DNA of 64,000 nucleotides from positions 1-64,000 of the forward strand of contig JAEZIN010000028.1 in NCBI GenBank assembly GCA_023436585.1. The letters are read 5' to 3'. The position numbers and the translations under genes were made by a program. Origin of the DNA: Bacillota bacterium (GTDB taxonomy: Bacteria > Bacillota > Clostridia > Christensenellales > Aristaeellaceae). Under the pieces are notes generated by a model. The model did not search any database. It was not told the origin of the DNA and was given only the letters and a program-made list of their open reading frames with translations. Positions 51,314-60,066 of this stretch are shown piece after piece (positions within the stretch are counted from its first letter, which is position 1; every line of letters starts with the position of its first letter).

Positions 51314-53017
51314 TTACTCTTCCGCTTCTTCCCTTACCTTGGCCATCAGCTCATCCAGCGTGCCTTCCCAAAGTGTCATGCGGGAGGTGTCCACAGGAAG
51401 CGTTGTTCTGGGGCCAATGCGCGAGGTGGTGCCGTGCTGCTCATAACTAAAATCCCACTCCTCGGCGGAGAAGGTGGCCGTAAGGGGCAGGGATTTTACA
51501 AACGCATTCAGTTCCGCGTCCGTTCTGCCGTCGATACGCACAAGCACCTGTATGTCAAAGCTGCTTTGCAGCGTCTCCTCCATGAGGCCGCTTTCCGTTC
51601 CGTAAAGGCTGCACCCATCGATTTCGTCACACTGATTGCATTCCTCATAGGCTTCCACCCATACATCGTCCACGGGGGCAGAAAGGCCGAAGGTTACGTC
51701 ATACACGCCGTAGTCGCCGCTTGTTTTGCGGGTTTCGCCCTGCAGCCGAAACAGCGCGTACTCCTTGTTGAGAATGGGCAGGTCGCCGATTCCATCCGGT
51801 ACGCCGGGCATCACGCATATATCATAACTATCGTTGTCAAACTCGTTCTCCATCAATACGCCCAAGGTATCGGCGGGACCGGAATGATTCGCTCTTGTAT
51901 CTATGGCCGGGCCAACGCGCATGAATTGATTAGCAGTGAAGGTGACGCCGTCTTGCGGGTAGCCCGGGTCATATGGCACATTGGAAAGCTTGAACGACGA
52001 TTCCGTTTCGTAATACATAGGCGACCAGATGCTAAAGCGCTGCCGGTAGCGGACGGTATAGCCGTCCAGCGGCTGGCCGGCTTCATGGGGAATGTACATT
52101 TCCAGCGTGGCGCGGCGGACGCCGCTGATCATCACCCAGTGCTTGACTGTAATGTTGAAATCGAAATCGGCATAAATCACAGGGCGCGATTCACTGCCTG
52201 CTGCATTGGAATCCACCGTAAAGCCGTACACCCCCTCCGCCTCGCTGTCGGCGGTCAAACGCAGCCACACGTTCCAAACAGGCGTATGCATCGCGGCGAA
52301 GATTTCTTCCACAGGGATATCCCGAAGCCACTGGGAATAATCCTTGTCCTTGGGAATGGAAAGGCCTTTGCTATCCATCGCGTCCCGGGCATAGTAGCGC
52401 TTTTGGGCGTAATCATAGGTCAACGTGCCGTAGGACAGGGGCGTGACTTTTGCGATGGATGCATGCCAGCCTTCCAGCGTGGCTTTCAGGTCTATAAGCC
52501 ATTCGTCTTCCGTTTTCTTCAGTGCATAGGGGATTTCAACCGTTTTGCGGTGCTTATCCGCCTCTTGCAAAAAATCCCCGGAGCCGTGGATCAGCCACAC
52601 CAGGTCTTCCTCGTACAATTCCTCCAGGGTTGCGTATTCATCGCTCAGACTCAGTTCGGATATCAGGTCGTCACGGAAGGGCCAGTCATCCATGAACGGG
52701 GCGTCAAAATCCACGGCGGATACAGACAGCGTGACATACGCCGTATCGCCTTCGGTTTTTACATCCTTGACCTTGATATCGCGCAGGAGTGGGAAAACCA
52801 TGTACCTGGTGACAGCCGGAGGCGTCCAGCTTTTCAACACCGAGGGATCGGTGCAAAAGCGCGAGGCGCGCTTCCAGCTCCCCTCTTGCAGGGCCTCCAT
52901 AAAGATGACCGCCCTTTCCTCCGGCGGCGTGATTTCGGCACGGGTTGTTATCATAGAAGGAAGAAGCAAGGCCAGCAAAAGAAGGGCAACAGTGAAAAGG
53001 CGAAGGATCCGCTTCAT
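51314..53017 (-). CDS. Large secreted protein, unknown function
   Basis: A 567-residue exported protein with a signal peptide (KRILRLFTVALLLLALLLPS, mature start near AEITPP). The first third (EERAVIFMEALQEGSWKRASRFC) resembles the small cone-shaped NTF2/DUF4878-like folds often found in exported Firmicute proteins; the rest is acidic and beta-rich, with a CNQCDEIDGC cluster of Cys near residue 455 that could form disulphides or bind metal. GAGGATG lies shortly before the ATG. No family is assigned. A separate promoter at 53074-53101 precedes it. Confidence 0.75.
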   Translation of the reverse strand: MKRILRLFTVALLLLALLLPSMITTRAEITPPEERAVIFMEALQEGSWKRASRFCTDPSVLKSWTPPAVTRYMVFPLLRDIKVKDVKTEGDTAYVTLSVSAVDFDAPFMDDWPFRDDLISELSLSDEYATLEELYEEDLVWLIHGSGDFLQEADKHRKTVEIPYALKKTEDEWLIDLKATLEGWHASIAKVTPLSYGTLTYDYAQKRYYARDAMDSKGLSIPKDKDYSQWLRDIPVEEIFAAMHTPVWNVWLRLTADSEAEGVYGFTVDSNAAGSESRPVIYADFDFNITVKHWVMISGVRRATLEMYIPHEAGQPLDGYTVRYRQRFSIWSPMYYETESSFKLSNVPYDPGYPQDGVTFTANQFMRVGPAIDTRANHSGPADTLGVLMENEFDNDSYDICVMPGVPDGIGDLPILNKEYALFRLQGETRKTSGDYGVYDVTFGLSAPVDDVWVEAYEECNQCDEIDGCSLYGTESGLMEETLQSSFDIQVLVRIDGRTDAELNAFVKSLPLTATFSAEEWDFSYEQHGTTSRIGPRTTLPVDTSRMTLWEGTLDELMAKVREEAEE

Positions 53018-53073
53018 ATATGCATCCTCATTCTCGCGTGTGGTGGGGTTGTTTCCCCTCCATAAATGAACGA

Positions 53074-53101
53074 TTTATATAGCCCATCTTTTCCCTGTGA
53101 A
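53074..53101 (-). promoter_or_regulatory. Possible sigmaA promoter of the large secreted-protein gene
   Basis: On the minus strand TTCACA (53101-53096) and TATAAA (53079-53074) are 16 bases apart. Confidence 0.4.
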
Positions 53102-53132
53102 GGAAAAATATACGCGCTGTTCAGGCGTATAT
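53102..53132 (-). terminator. Terminator of the GGDEF-EAL gene
   Basis: ATATACGC and GCGTATAT (53108-53115, 53125-53132) form an 8-bp stem; on the minus strand it is followed directly by TTTTCC. Confidence 0.65.
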
Positions 53133-53153
53133 CCATAAAACCATAACGCTGCA

Positions 53154-55535
53154 TTACCAAAGGGGCATGACGGTGGCGGGGGCCGCGGCATGCGGCGCAG
53201 CACCGCCTTCCGCCGTTTGGAGGAACATCCGCTCAAAATCCCGGGCGGGTACGGGCCGGCCCAGCAGGTAGCCCTGCACCTGGTCACAGGAAAGCCCCGT
53301 GAGAATATCCAATTGATCGTCGGTTTCGACACCTTCGGCAATGGTCTGGATGCCGATGGATTTCGCCATTTGAATGATGGATTTTACAATATGTACGCCG
53401 CTGATATTGTACAGGGAGATATTGTCGATCAGCGATTTGTCGATCTTGATCCTGTCAAAAGGATATTTGTTCAGGGAACTGATGGCGGAATAGCCCGAGC
53501 CGAAATCGTCGATGGAGATGGTCAGGCCAAGCTCCTTTAGCAGCGCAAACCCGGCCTTGACCTGCTCCGTCTGGCCGATCATGGTGCCTTCGGTGATTTC
53601 GGCGTCCAGCCAGGCTGTGTTGACGCCCGTATCCCGGATCAGGGTTTTAATGCTGTCCGGGAAGGTGGGTGCGTTGAACTGTCTGGGGGAGATGTTGATG
53701 CCAATCTTTACCGGCTGGGACGCAAGGCTGTTCCAGGCGATGGACTGGCGGATAGCCTCCTTTAAGACCCATTCCCCGATTTTGGCGATATGCTCGATAT
53801 TCTCCGCCACGGGGATGAACACGCCGGGTGGAATATAGCCGTGCTCCTTGTGCTTCCAGCGGAGCAGCGCTTCCGCCCCCACCAGCTTTTTGCCGGGCAG
53901 GGAAAACTGGGGCTGGTAGAATAGCTCGAAATCCTTCTCGATATCCGCCTGCTGCAAAAGGACCTCGATCATGTTGCTGTTGATGGCGCTCTGACTGAAA
54001 TCCGCGTCGAAAAACTGGTATCTGTTGTAGCCCTGGGCCTTGGCCTGGTACATGGCGATGTCGGCGTTTTTCATTAGTGTTTTCCCATCGCCCGCTTCCT
54101 TGGACAAAAGCGCCACGCCGATGCTGATGGTGATGGAAAGCGCATGGCCGCCCACCAGGATGGGCTTGCTGCAAAGGCCTGTGATCTGGCTGCAGAAGCC
54201 GGCGATATCCTGAACGGTATACCTGCCGGAGATGATGAAACCAAACTCGTCGCCGCCAAGGCGCGCCACGGTGGCTCCGATGCGGTTCCAGCCGGTCATC
54301 CTGTCGGCCATTTCATTCAGAACCTGGTCGCCTGCGTCATGGCCGAAGCTGTCGTTGATGGTCTTGAACCGGTCCAGGTCGATGATCAAAAGGGCCAATG
54401 ATTCCCCAAGCCGGAGGCTTGGTATGATATCCTCCAGCCGGTTCATGAAATAGCGACGGTTGAACAGCTTGGTTAAAGTATCCTGATTGGCCAGGTATTG
54501 CAGTTCCTTCACCTGCTCCTGTACACGCTGCTCCAGGCTTTCGTTGGCGAGTATTTCCTTTTTCAGAAGCATTTCGTTTTCCAGGGAGAGCTGCACATAC
54601 TTGGAAAAAGCCCGGTACAAGAGGATGAGGATAAGATAGGTGGACATATCCACGACACTTACATGGATGTCCATGCTGCCCAGCACATCCAGGAGCAGGG
54701 TGAACAGGGGAAAGGCCAGGAGGTAGAGCCATCTGCTTTTGGGGCCAATGTTGGTAAAGGCCTTCATATCCAGGGCTGTACCGCTCATGTAGATCTTGCA
54801 CAGCGCGCCCATCGCCAGTATGTACAGCGATAGGGCGTAGGCGATATCAATCAGGGAGTTGGGAGCATACAGGCCATTGAAATCAATATAGTAATACAGC
54901 ATGTCGGTCAGGGCGTACAGCGCGCCTCCGCCGGCAATGAAATAAAGGAAGCCCGGTATTTTGCCCGAACGGACAGACAAGAACCATAGGAGTACCCCAG
55001 TCAATATGACAATATCGCTGATAACGGAAAACAGGCTGGTGAAGTCCGATTGAAAGAATAGGGCAAGGGTAGCCGCATCCTTGTTCAGGTATACGATCCA
55101 GATGAAGACAAGGCTCATCAGGCATACAATGATAGAATCCACGCAGATCTGCACAAAATTCCATTTACCAAACTGCGCCACGGCAAATACAAACAGCGAC
55201 AGCGCAATAAAGAGGTTGGGTATCCCGTATATGATCCATATCAATGGGCTTAAACCAGGATCGGACCCCGTTGCTTCCAGAATTGCCCACAGGATATCGG
55301 CTATGCCCCAAGCAAAGCACGCCAGGGAGTACAAAAGAAATATCTTGCCGGGCGTGTTCTTTTTAGGGGAGCGCAGATAGGCAAACAAAAGTATGCCCGC
55401 GCAAGCCAATGCGTTGACGGGCGATATGATATTGCCCCAGAACTGGGACTGATGCAGGGATGCAATAAGGTAAAGCAACAGGGGCAGGGATAATGCTGCG
55501 GCTTTCCGAACAAATATGGTTTTGGCGTTCGACAT
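53154..55535 (-). CDS. Membrane GGDEF-EAL cyclic-di-GMP enzyme
   Basis: A 793-residue protein with about eight or nine N-terminal helices (residues 1-310), a short coiled coil (about 315-345), then a GGDEF domain with an intact LGGDEFGF (about 430) and an EAL domain with GAEALLRWK, NISPRQF, DAEITEG, IDDFGSGYS, DRIKIDKSL, AEGVET and QGYLLGRP. All common catalytic motifs are present, so both cyclase and phosphodiesterase activities are possible. ATG 55535 (GGGGGT upstream) is preferred over 55553. A promoter at 55685-55713 gives a leader of about 145 bases in which no c-di-GMP riboswitch was recognised. Confidence 0.93.
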   Translation of the reverse strand: MSNAKTIFVRKAAALSLPLLLYLIASLHQSQFWGNIISPVNALACAGILLFAYLRSPKKNTPGKIFLLYSLACFAWGIADILWAILEATGSDPGLSPLIWIIYGIPNLFIALSLFVFAVAQFGKWNFVQICVDSIIVCLMSLVFIWIVYLNKDAATLALFFQSDFTSLFSVISDIVILTGVLLWFLSVRSGKIPGFLYFIAGGGALYALTDMLYYYIDFNGLYAPNSLIDIAYALSLYILAMGALCKIYMSGTALDMKAFTNIGPKSRWLYLLAFPLFTLLLDVLGSMDIHVSVVDMSTYLILILLYRAFSKYVQLSLENEMLLKKEILANESLEQRVQEQVKELQYLANQDTLTKLFNRRYFMNRLEDIIPSLRLGESLALLIIDLDRFKTINDSFGHDAGDQVLNEMADRMTGWNRIGATVARLGGDEFGFIISGRYTVQDIAGFCSQITGLCSKPILVGGHALSITISIGVALLSKEAGDGKTLMKNADIAMYQAKAQGYNRYQFFDADFSQSAINSNMIEVLLQQADIEKDFELFYQPQFSLPGKKLVGAEALLRWKHKEHGYIPPGVFIPVAENIEHIAKIGEWVLKEAIRQSIAWNSLASQPVKIGINISPRQFNAPTFPDSIKTLIRDTGVNTAWLDAEITEGTMIGQTEQVKAGFALLKELGLTISIDDFGSGYSAISSLNKYPFDRIKIDKSLIDNISLYNISGVHIVKSIIQMAKSIGIQTIAEGVETDDQLDILTGLSCDQVQGYLLGRPVPARDFERMFLQTAEGGAAPHAAAPATVMPLW

Positions 55536-55684
55536 AAATACCCCCATATTCATTGCTGCCCGCGGATTAACATATGAAGCTGATAAACCCTAATTCGACA
55601 TATTACGCGATATTCCTTGTTGCGGCTGTACCCGCACTGTATTCTCTTTGAACATAGAAACCTTCGGTTGCCGACTCAAACACC

Positions 55685-55713
55685 ATTATACATTTCATAA
55701 TAAGACAAGGCAA
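55685..55713 (-). promoter_or_regulatory. SigmaA promoter of the GGDEF-EAL gene
   Basis: On the minus strand TTGCCT (55713-55708) and TATAAT (55690-55685) are separated by 17 bases. Confidence 0.65.
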
Positions 55714-55768
55714 TGCAGGCATCATTCCAAGACATAATTATGTTTTTAACGTTTTTCGGGCAGGGTGC

Positions 55769-55800
55769 GTGGAGCCGCTTTTTGAGAAAAGCGGCTCCAC
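55769..55800. terminator. Perfect hairpin after the sigma/partner operon
   Basis: GTGGAGCCGCTTTT (55769-55782) pairs perfectly with AAAAGCGGCTCCAC (55787-55800) around TGAG. It sits just beyond the 3' end of the minus-strand ECF partner gene. The U-rich half is inside the stem rather than after it, so it may be a terminator or a repeat. Confidence 0.6.
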
Positions 55801-55829
55801 ACCAATATTCAGTTCCTCGCTTTCCCGCG

Positions 55830-58139
55830 TCAGCCGTTGGACACGCCGTCGGGTTTGCTCAATATTTCGCCTGTTTTGGCGTCGATGTTAACGAAGCCCA
55901 TGGGTTTGAAGCCGTCAGGGGTGATTTCGAAAAACTGTATGAACCACATGTGGCTGCCCATGCCGTTGGCGTTGAACTGAAAGGAGAAGGCGGGCGTGAG
56001 GCTGTTCAAATAGGCAGGGTCGTACTTATACGACAGGCCTTCGATCATCGCCGCCCGTGCCAGGTTAAGAGCATCCTCCTGCTTTATATCCTTGTCATCG
56101 GGCAGGCCGGGGAGAACGGGGTGGCTGCCGTCATAATAATGCCACAGTTCTTCCAGCGCCTTGGCCTTAAGGGGCCAGAACAGCTTTTCCCCGCCGTATT
56201 CCTTGGCCCAACGGCGCTGGAAATCCGCCGCGGTATCCCTGTTGTAGCCGGCAGCATCAAGGGCTTCCCAGTAGTAGGCGGGAGCAATATCGGAGTACCA
56301 TACGCCGGGCTTGCCGTCCGGGCGCGGTGTATAGGCGGGGGAGGAGGGGTCAACACCCGCCGTGAGAAAAATCTCCCCGTCCTGAGAATCGCCCAATACT
56401 TCGCCCGTGGCCGCGTCGAGGGTGACGCCGCCTACGATGTTGATATCTGTAAGCGTTACCTCCACAAAGCGGATGAACCAAACCCGATCGCCCATTTGCG
56501 GTGTGTTGAACGTGAAGGATACCGACGCTTTCAGGCTGGTTATGTACTTTTCGTCATACGCTTTGCCCTTTCCCTCACGGAAGATTTTCATGGCAATCTC
56601 CAAGGCTTTTTCCTGGGGGATATCTTCAGGACCTGGCAGGCCGGGGATGGCTGTGGTGGCGTCTGTGGTGTAATGCCAGATGCCGTCGATGGCCTGCAGA
56701 GGAAGCGGCCAGAACATGGGGTCATCGCCGTACTTCATCTGCCAGTCTCCGTACAGTTCCCCGGCCGTATCGGCATTGTAGCCGATTGCTTCCAGTTCAT
56801 CCCAGTATTCCTTAGGCGCGATATCGGAACGCCAGATCCTGGGCATGCCATCCGGGCGCGGTGTGGGCTTTGATTCTTCCGCGACAGGTTCGGGCAGATG
56901 CCGGGTTAAAACATACGGCGCGTACCAGGGCTGCGTATACGCGACGGTGCCGGTAAGCAGCACCTTGCAGGTATTCGCGTCCACCTCGGCGGTATGGGCC
57001 CGCACACCGCAGGTGCGGCCGGAGCAGAAGAAGGATACCTTCCATACTGGGCTTTTGTTGTCGGTAATCAAGAGGGCGTAGCTTTGATGTTCTTCTGACA
57101 ATTCTTTGTCCCCGGGGCTGCCGGTGGATACGATGGCCGCCTTGGCCGCCGCAATGGCAGCATCCTTTGTGACGGGTACCGTGTTAGGCAAAGCAAAGCC
57201 CTGGCTCAGAATGATCCTTGCGCTGCTGCCCGCCTCCCCCTGGCCGTAGGTCGTGACTGATTCGGACAATGCATCCCGAAAGAAAATCCAGGTTTCCGGG
57301 GACCAATCCCTATGGTCGCCGAATGTATCGCGGTACAGGTCCAGATTTTCGTTTGCGGTAAGCGGCGCTCTCCCCGCCTCGGTAAGGCCCAGCTCGCGCT
57401 TTGCCTCCTTCACGGTGCCGTCCGGCAGGATTAGGAAGGTGTACTGGCTGAGGCTGCTATCCAGGGGTTCGTAGCCTATGTACCACTGCTTTCCCTTGTT
57501 GTAGAGGTTGTCGCTGAAAGCCTGGTAGGTCATATGCCGGCGGTATTTGGATGTGTCGGTCACGGCGGCGTTGGCATCATAGCTTTCTTTGATGTAATTT
57601 TGTGCAATGTCCAGCGCCTGCTGCTGCGAAATTTCATTCCCCTCGGGCACAAAGCACATCCGCTGCGCAATCAGGCCGCTGTCCACCAGAACCTGATTGT
57701 ACCAGGCCTGGTCCTCTATGCTCCAGGTACTGGGGTAGAAGCCCAACTCCTGCTTGGCGAACAGGCGCATGGTTTCTTCTTTGTAGTTTAAATCGGCCCG
57801 GCTGATTCGAAGCAGGGTGTCTTCCGTAAGCTCCACGCCATATTCCTTGGCAATGCGCAAAATCGCATCCATTTCTTCCCGCGTCCAAACATCCGAATTG
57901 TTTTCAGATGCCTTGGGCGCCATCACCTGATCGACAAATTCCTTGTGTGTAAGCAGAACGGCGGCCAGCGCGCCGATGACGATGATGGTCAGCGCCAGCG
58001 CCAGTATGAGCCCCAGCGAAAGCTTTCTTTTCATTTTGAATTCCCCCCGCACTTTTTGCATGATGGCGGCGCGGCTTGCGTTCGTTGCATGCAGGGCGGA
58101 AAGATGCGCGTTCATGGCTTGCTTGACTCTATTTCTCAT
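55830..58139 (-). CDS. Large membrane protein cotranscribed with ECF sigma factor (putative anti-sigma/sensor)
   Basis: A 769-residue protein with a short cytoplasmic head (residues 1-37), one membrane helix (about 40-65) and a large extracellular part. The head may bind the sigma factor. Outside, the sequence has WTREEMDAILRIAKEYGVELTED, PepSY-like stretches (QQALDIAQNYIKESYD, DAAIAAAKAAIV), and two tandem units of about 175 residues starting TPRPDGMPRIW (about 424) and TPRPDGKPGVW (about 603), each with SDIAPxxYW, a FWPL and a VWFIRFVEV or MWFIQFFEI core. The ATG lies within the sigma gene's last codons (11-base overlap), so both are made together. Anti-sigma activity is inferred from position and topology. 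Confidence 0.8.
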   Translation of the reverse strand: MRNRVKQAMNAHLSALHATNASRAAIMQKVRGEFKMKRKLSLGLILALALTIIVIGALAAVLLTHKEFVDQVMAPKASENNSDVWTREEMDAILRIAKEYGVELTEDTLLRISRADLNYKEETMRLFAKQELGFYPSTWSIEDQAWYNQVLVDSGLIAQRMCFVPEGNEISQQQALDIAQNYIKESYDANAAVTDTSKYRRHMTYQAFSDNLYNKGKQWYIGYEPLDSSLSQYTFLILPDGTVKEAKRELGLTEAGRAPLTANENLDLYRDTFGDHRDWSPETWIFFRDALSESVTTYGQGEAGSSARIILSQGFALPNTVPVTKDAAIAAAKAAIVSTGSPGDKELSEEHQSYALLITDNKSPVWKVSFFCSGRTCGVRAHTAEVDANTCKVLLTGTVAYTQPWYAPYVLTRHLPEPVAEESKPTPRPDGMPRIWRSDIAPKEYWDELEAIGYNADTAGELYGDWQMKYGDDPMFWPLPLQAIDGIWHYTTDATTAIPGLPGPEDIPQEKALEIAMKIFREGKGKAYDEKYITSLKASVSFTFNTPQMGDRVWFIRFVEVTLTDINIVGGVTLDAATGEVLGDSQDGEIFLTAGVDPSSPAYTPRPDGKPGVWYSDIAPAYYWEALDAAGYNRDTAADFQRRWAKEYGGEKLFWPLKAKALEELWHYYDGSHPVLPGLPDDKDIKQEDALNLARAAMIEGLSYKYDPAYLNSLTPAFSFQFNANGMGSHMWFIQFFEITPDGFKPMGFVNIDAKTGEILSKPDGVSNG

Positions 58140-58656
58140 CCTGATCCCTCCCCGTCAGCGAAGGCCTCAATAGCGCCTGTGCCTTTTTCAAACGTTGGTG
58201 GGCGGTGGAACGGCTGATGGAAAGTGCCTGGGCGCATTCCACAAGCGTCAGTTCCTGATAGTAGTACATCAGGATCATTCGCTTGTACTTTTCGGGCAGG
58301 CGCATTATATCCAGGAACAGGCTCCTGTCTTCGGGCAATATGGCTTGGCTGGAATCAGGAAGCGACTCCAGCGTTTTGCGCATATCCACATGGCGGAACC
58401 ATTTGGTGCGGGCATAGCTTCGGCATACGTTGACGGCGATGCGCAAGAGCCAGGTTTTTTCACTGCAGCCGTTGCGCCCCTCAAACGTGTCCATGCTGCG
58501 CCACGCCCTCAAAAAGGTATCCTGCATAGCGTCCTCCGCCAAGGATGCGTCCGAAAGGCAGACAAAGCAGGTTCTTAAAACAGCGTCAGAATACATTGCG
58601 ATCCATTGTTCCAGCCGCAGGGTCCGATCCGCGCCGGGTACCGCAGCGCCGATCAT
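58129..58656 (-). CDS. ECF-type RNA polymerase sigma factor
   Basis: A 175-residue sigma-70 family factor. Region 2 is visible as CFVCLSDASLAEDAMQDTFLRAWRSMDTFEG and TWLLRIAVNVCRSYAR; region 4 as LPEKYKRMILMYYYQELTLVECAQALSISRSTAHQRLKKA. Regions 1 and 3 are missing, as usual in the ECF group. ATG 58656 is preferred because the AAAGGGGGG site is 8 bases upstream; 58662 and 58680 are alternatives. Its own promoter looks ECF-type, suggesting autoregulation, and it is coupled to the large membrane partner. Confidence 0.92.
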   Translation of the reverse strand: MIGAAVPGADRTLRLEQWIAMYSDAVLRTCFVCLSDASLAEDAMQDTFLRAWRSMDTFEGRNGCSEKTWLLRIAVNVCRSYARTKWFRHVDMRKTLESLPDSSQAILPEDRSLFLDIMRLPEKYKRMILMYYYQELTLVECAQALSISRSTAHQRLKKAQALLRPSLTGRDQDEK

Positions 58657-58680
58657 GTCCATCACCCCCCTTTGTATCAA

Positions 58681-58707
58681 TAGACGCGGGCATAGGCAGG
58701 GATTTCC
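58681..58707 (-). promoter_or_regulatory. ECF-type promoter before the sigma factor gene
   Basis: On the minus strand GGAAAT (58707-58702) is followed after 15 bases by CGTCTA (58686-58681). GGAA and CGTC cores spaced by 17 bases match the general form of ECF-dependent promoters. It lies about 25 bases before the sigma gene, suggesting positive autoregulation. Confidence 0.55.
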
Positions 58708-58842
58708 TGCTTTGGGCGAAATTTATTTTGGAGATGGGATTTTGGGTTGTTCAGGGCTGGAAAGTGCTGGAAGACTGTTTCGCCGTGTGGCGGGGATATT
58801 CCTTGTCTGCTGCAGGGAGGTCACGTTTGCAGCAACAGCGTA

Positions 58843-58962
58843 TCGGCCCCGCGGGGCCGACGAAAACGCAGGAGGGAACAGGGGGGATTTCGATTTCCCC
58901 CCTTAGTTCCCCCCTGCACTCCCCATATCCCCCTTGAAGCGACCAGGGCCTCTGGGCCCTGG
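58843..58962. repeat. Gene-free GC-rich stretch with palindromes
   Basis: Within the 502-base gap 58657-59158 there is an 18-base perfect palindrome TCGGCCCCGCGGGGCCGA (58843-58860), a run of C/G-rich blocks, and a hairpin CCAGGGCC-TCTG-GGCCCTGG (58943-58962). These look like dispersed repeat hairpins; no gene or known RNA is seen. Confidence 0.5.
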
Positions 58963-59083
58963 ACCCAAAGAGAAGGACGCATATCAAGTAATTGGGATCA
59001 TAGTGCGCTTTTTCCCTGGCCAGAAGTTGTCCTGGATGACACATTGCGTGACCCCATGGTATGATGCAGGCGTGTACAGGCAT

Positions 59084-59138
59084 CCGTGAATATCTGTGCT
59101 TGCATTCACGGGCATGGGAAGAAAACCCCCTTTATAAT
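59084..59138 (+). promoter_or_regulatory. Inverted repeat and -10 box before the AraC-type gene
   Basis: CCGTGAAT (59084-59091) and ATTCACGG (59104-59111) form a perfect 8-bp inverted repeat with a 12-base centre, 21 bases before TATAAT (59133-59138). No good -35 is found at 17 bases, as at activator-dependent promoters, so the repeat could be the binding site of the AraC-type protein itself. Confidence 0.45.
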
Positions 59139-59158
59139 GACGTCAAGGAGGTGAGGGA

Positions 59159-59992
59159 ATGGACTTTGTGGAGCGGATGAACTGCGTGATGGACTATATC
59201 GATAGCTGCCTGGGGGACGAGATGCTGCCGGAGGAGATTGCAAAAATCATGGCCTGCCCGTTTTCCCAGTTCCAGCGCAGCTTCATACAGATCACGGGCA
59301 TACCGGTATCGGAGTATGTAAGGCGGCGCAGGCTCAGTCTGGCGGCATACGACCTTCAAAACACGGATGAGAAGGTCATCGACATCGCCCTGAAATACGG
59401 ATACGGATCGCCGGACGCGTTTTCCGCGGCGTTTAAAAGGCTGCACGGCGTATCTCCTTTAAAAGCCCGGGAGGAAGGCACGAAGCTTTCGTTCTACTGC
59501 CATTTGACCTTTGCCCTGACAATGAAGGGGGTTAACAAAATGGATTACACGTTGGTGGAAAAGCAGGGGTTCAGGGTCATCGGCAAGCGGCGCACCACGC
59601 CCTACGGGGGCGGCACCTGGGCCCTTGTCAAGGGCGATGGCAGCGGCGAAACCATCGAAAAGCTCACCGGGCATTTTTACGATCTTGGACTTTGCTTCGG
59701 CTTTTTGGAAAATGGGGCCAACGATTATATGTGTGCCGTGGAGTGGGATGGGGAGGATTTGCAGGGGTTTGAAAGCTATGAGTATCCGGCTGCCTCGTGG
59801 CTGAAATTCGAGGCGGCGGGCACCATCAGCGGCCAGGCGCTGTATGAGACCTGGCAGCGCATCCATCACGAATTCCTGCCCCAGAGCAAGTATGTTATGT
59901 CCGGCCTGCCCACCATTGAAAAGTACACCGTGTGGGATGAAAAGAACGACGCCTGCAAGGTGGAGATATGGGTGCCGGTGGCGGCGAAGTGA
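59159..59992 (+). CDS. AraC-family regulator with GyrI-like effector domain
   Basis: A 277-residue regulator. Residues 1-105 form the double helix-turn-helix of AraC/XylS (MACPFSQFQRSFIQITGIPVSEYVRRRRLSLAAYDL, then VIDIALKYGYGSPDAFSAAFKRLHGVSP). From about 122 to 277 is a GyrI/AraC-E-bind effector domain (YTLVEKQGFRVIGKRR through VEIWVPV), which in this class binds hydrophobic cationic drugs. AAGGAGG with good spacing precedes the ATG. No transporter lies adjacent, so its regulon is elsewhere or it acts on its own promoter. Confidence 0.9.
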   Translation: MDFVERMNCVMDYIDSCLGDEMLPEEIAKIMACPFSQFQRSFIQITGIPVSEYVRRRRLSLAAYDLQNTDEKVIDIALKYGYGSPDAFSAAFKRLHGVSPLKAREEGTKLSFYCHLTFALTMKGVNKMDYTLVEKQGFRVIGKRRTTPYGGGTWALVKGDGSGETIEKLTGHFYDLGLCFGFLENGANDYMCAVEWDGEDLQGFESYEYPAASWLKFEAAGTISGQALYETWQRIHHEFLPQSKYVMSGLPTIEKYTVWDEKNDACKVEIWVPVAAK

Positions 59993-60008
59993 GGATATGA
60001 AATAAGCC

Positions 60009-60042
60009 GGGGGGACCTCCTTTTGAAAAAGGAGGTCCCCCC
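60009..60042. terminator. Long perfect hairpin between convergent genes
   Basis: GGGGGGACCTCCTTTT (60009-60024) and AAAAGGAGGTCCCCCC (60027-60042) pair perfectly over 16 bp with a 2-base loop. It ends both the AraC-type gene and the opposing flavoprotein gene; the absence of an outside T-run means it may instead be a member of the dispersed repeat families. Confidence 0.65.
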
Positions 60043-60066
60043 AGACCCCTTCCAGGAAAACTTCTA

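Noticed and set aside
51233..53065. 610-residue plus-strand frame opposite the large secreted-protein gene
   Set aside because: Antisense shadow with no signal or family features; the minus-strand product has a signal peptide, ribosome site and promoter.
55536..55684. Possible c-di-GMP riboswitch in the leader of the GGDEF-EAL gene
   Set aside because: Neither class I nor class II conserved core could be found in the leader.
55713..56873. 386-residue plus-strand frame opposite the ECF partner gene
   Set aside because: Antisense shadow; the minus-strand gene is coupled to the sigma factor and shows tandem repeats.
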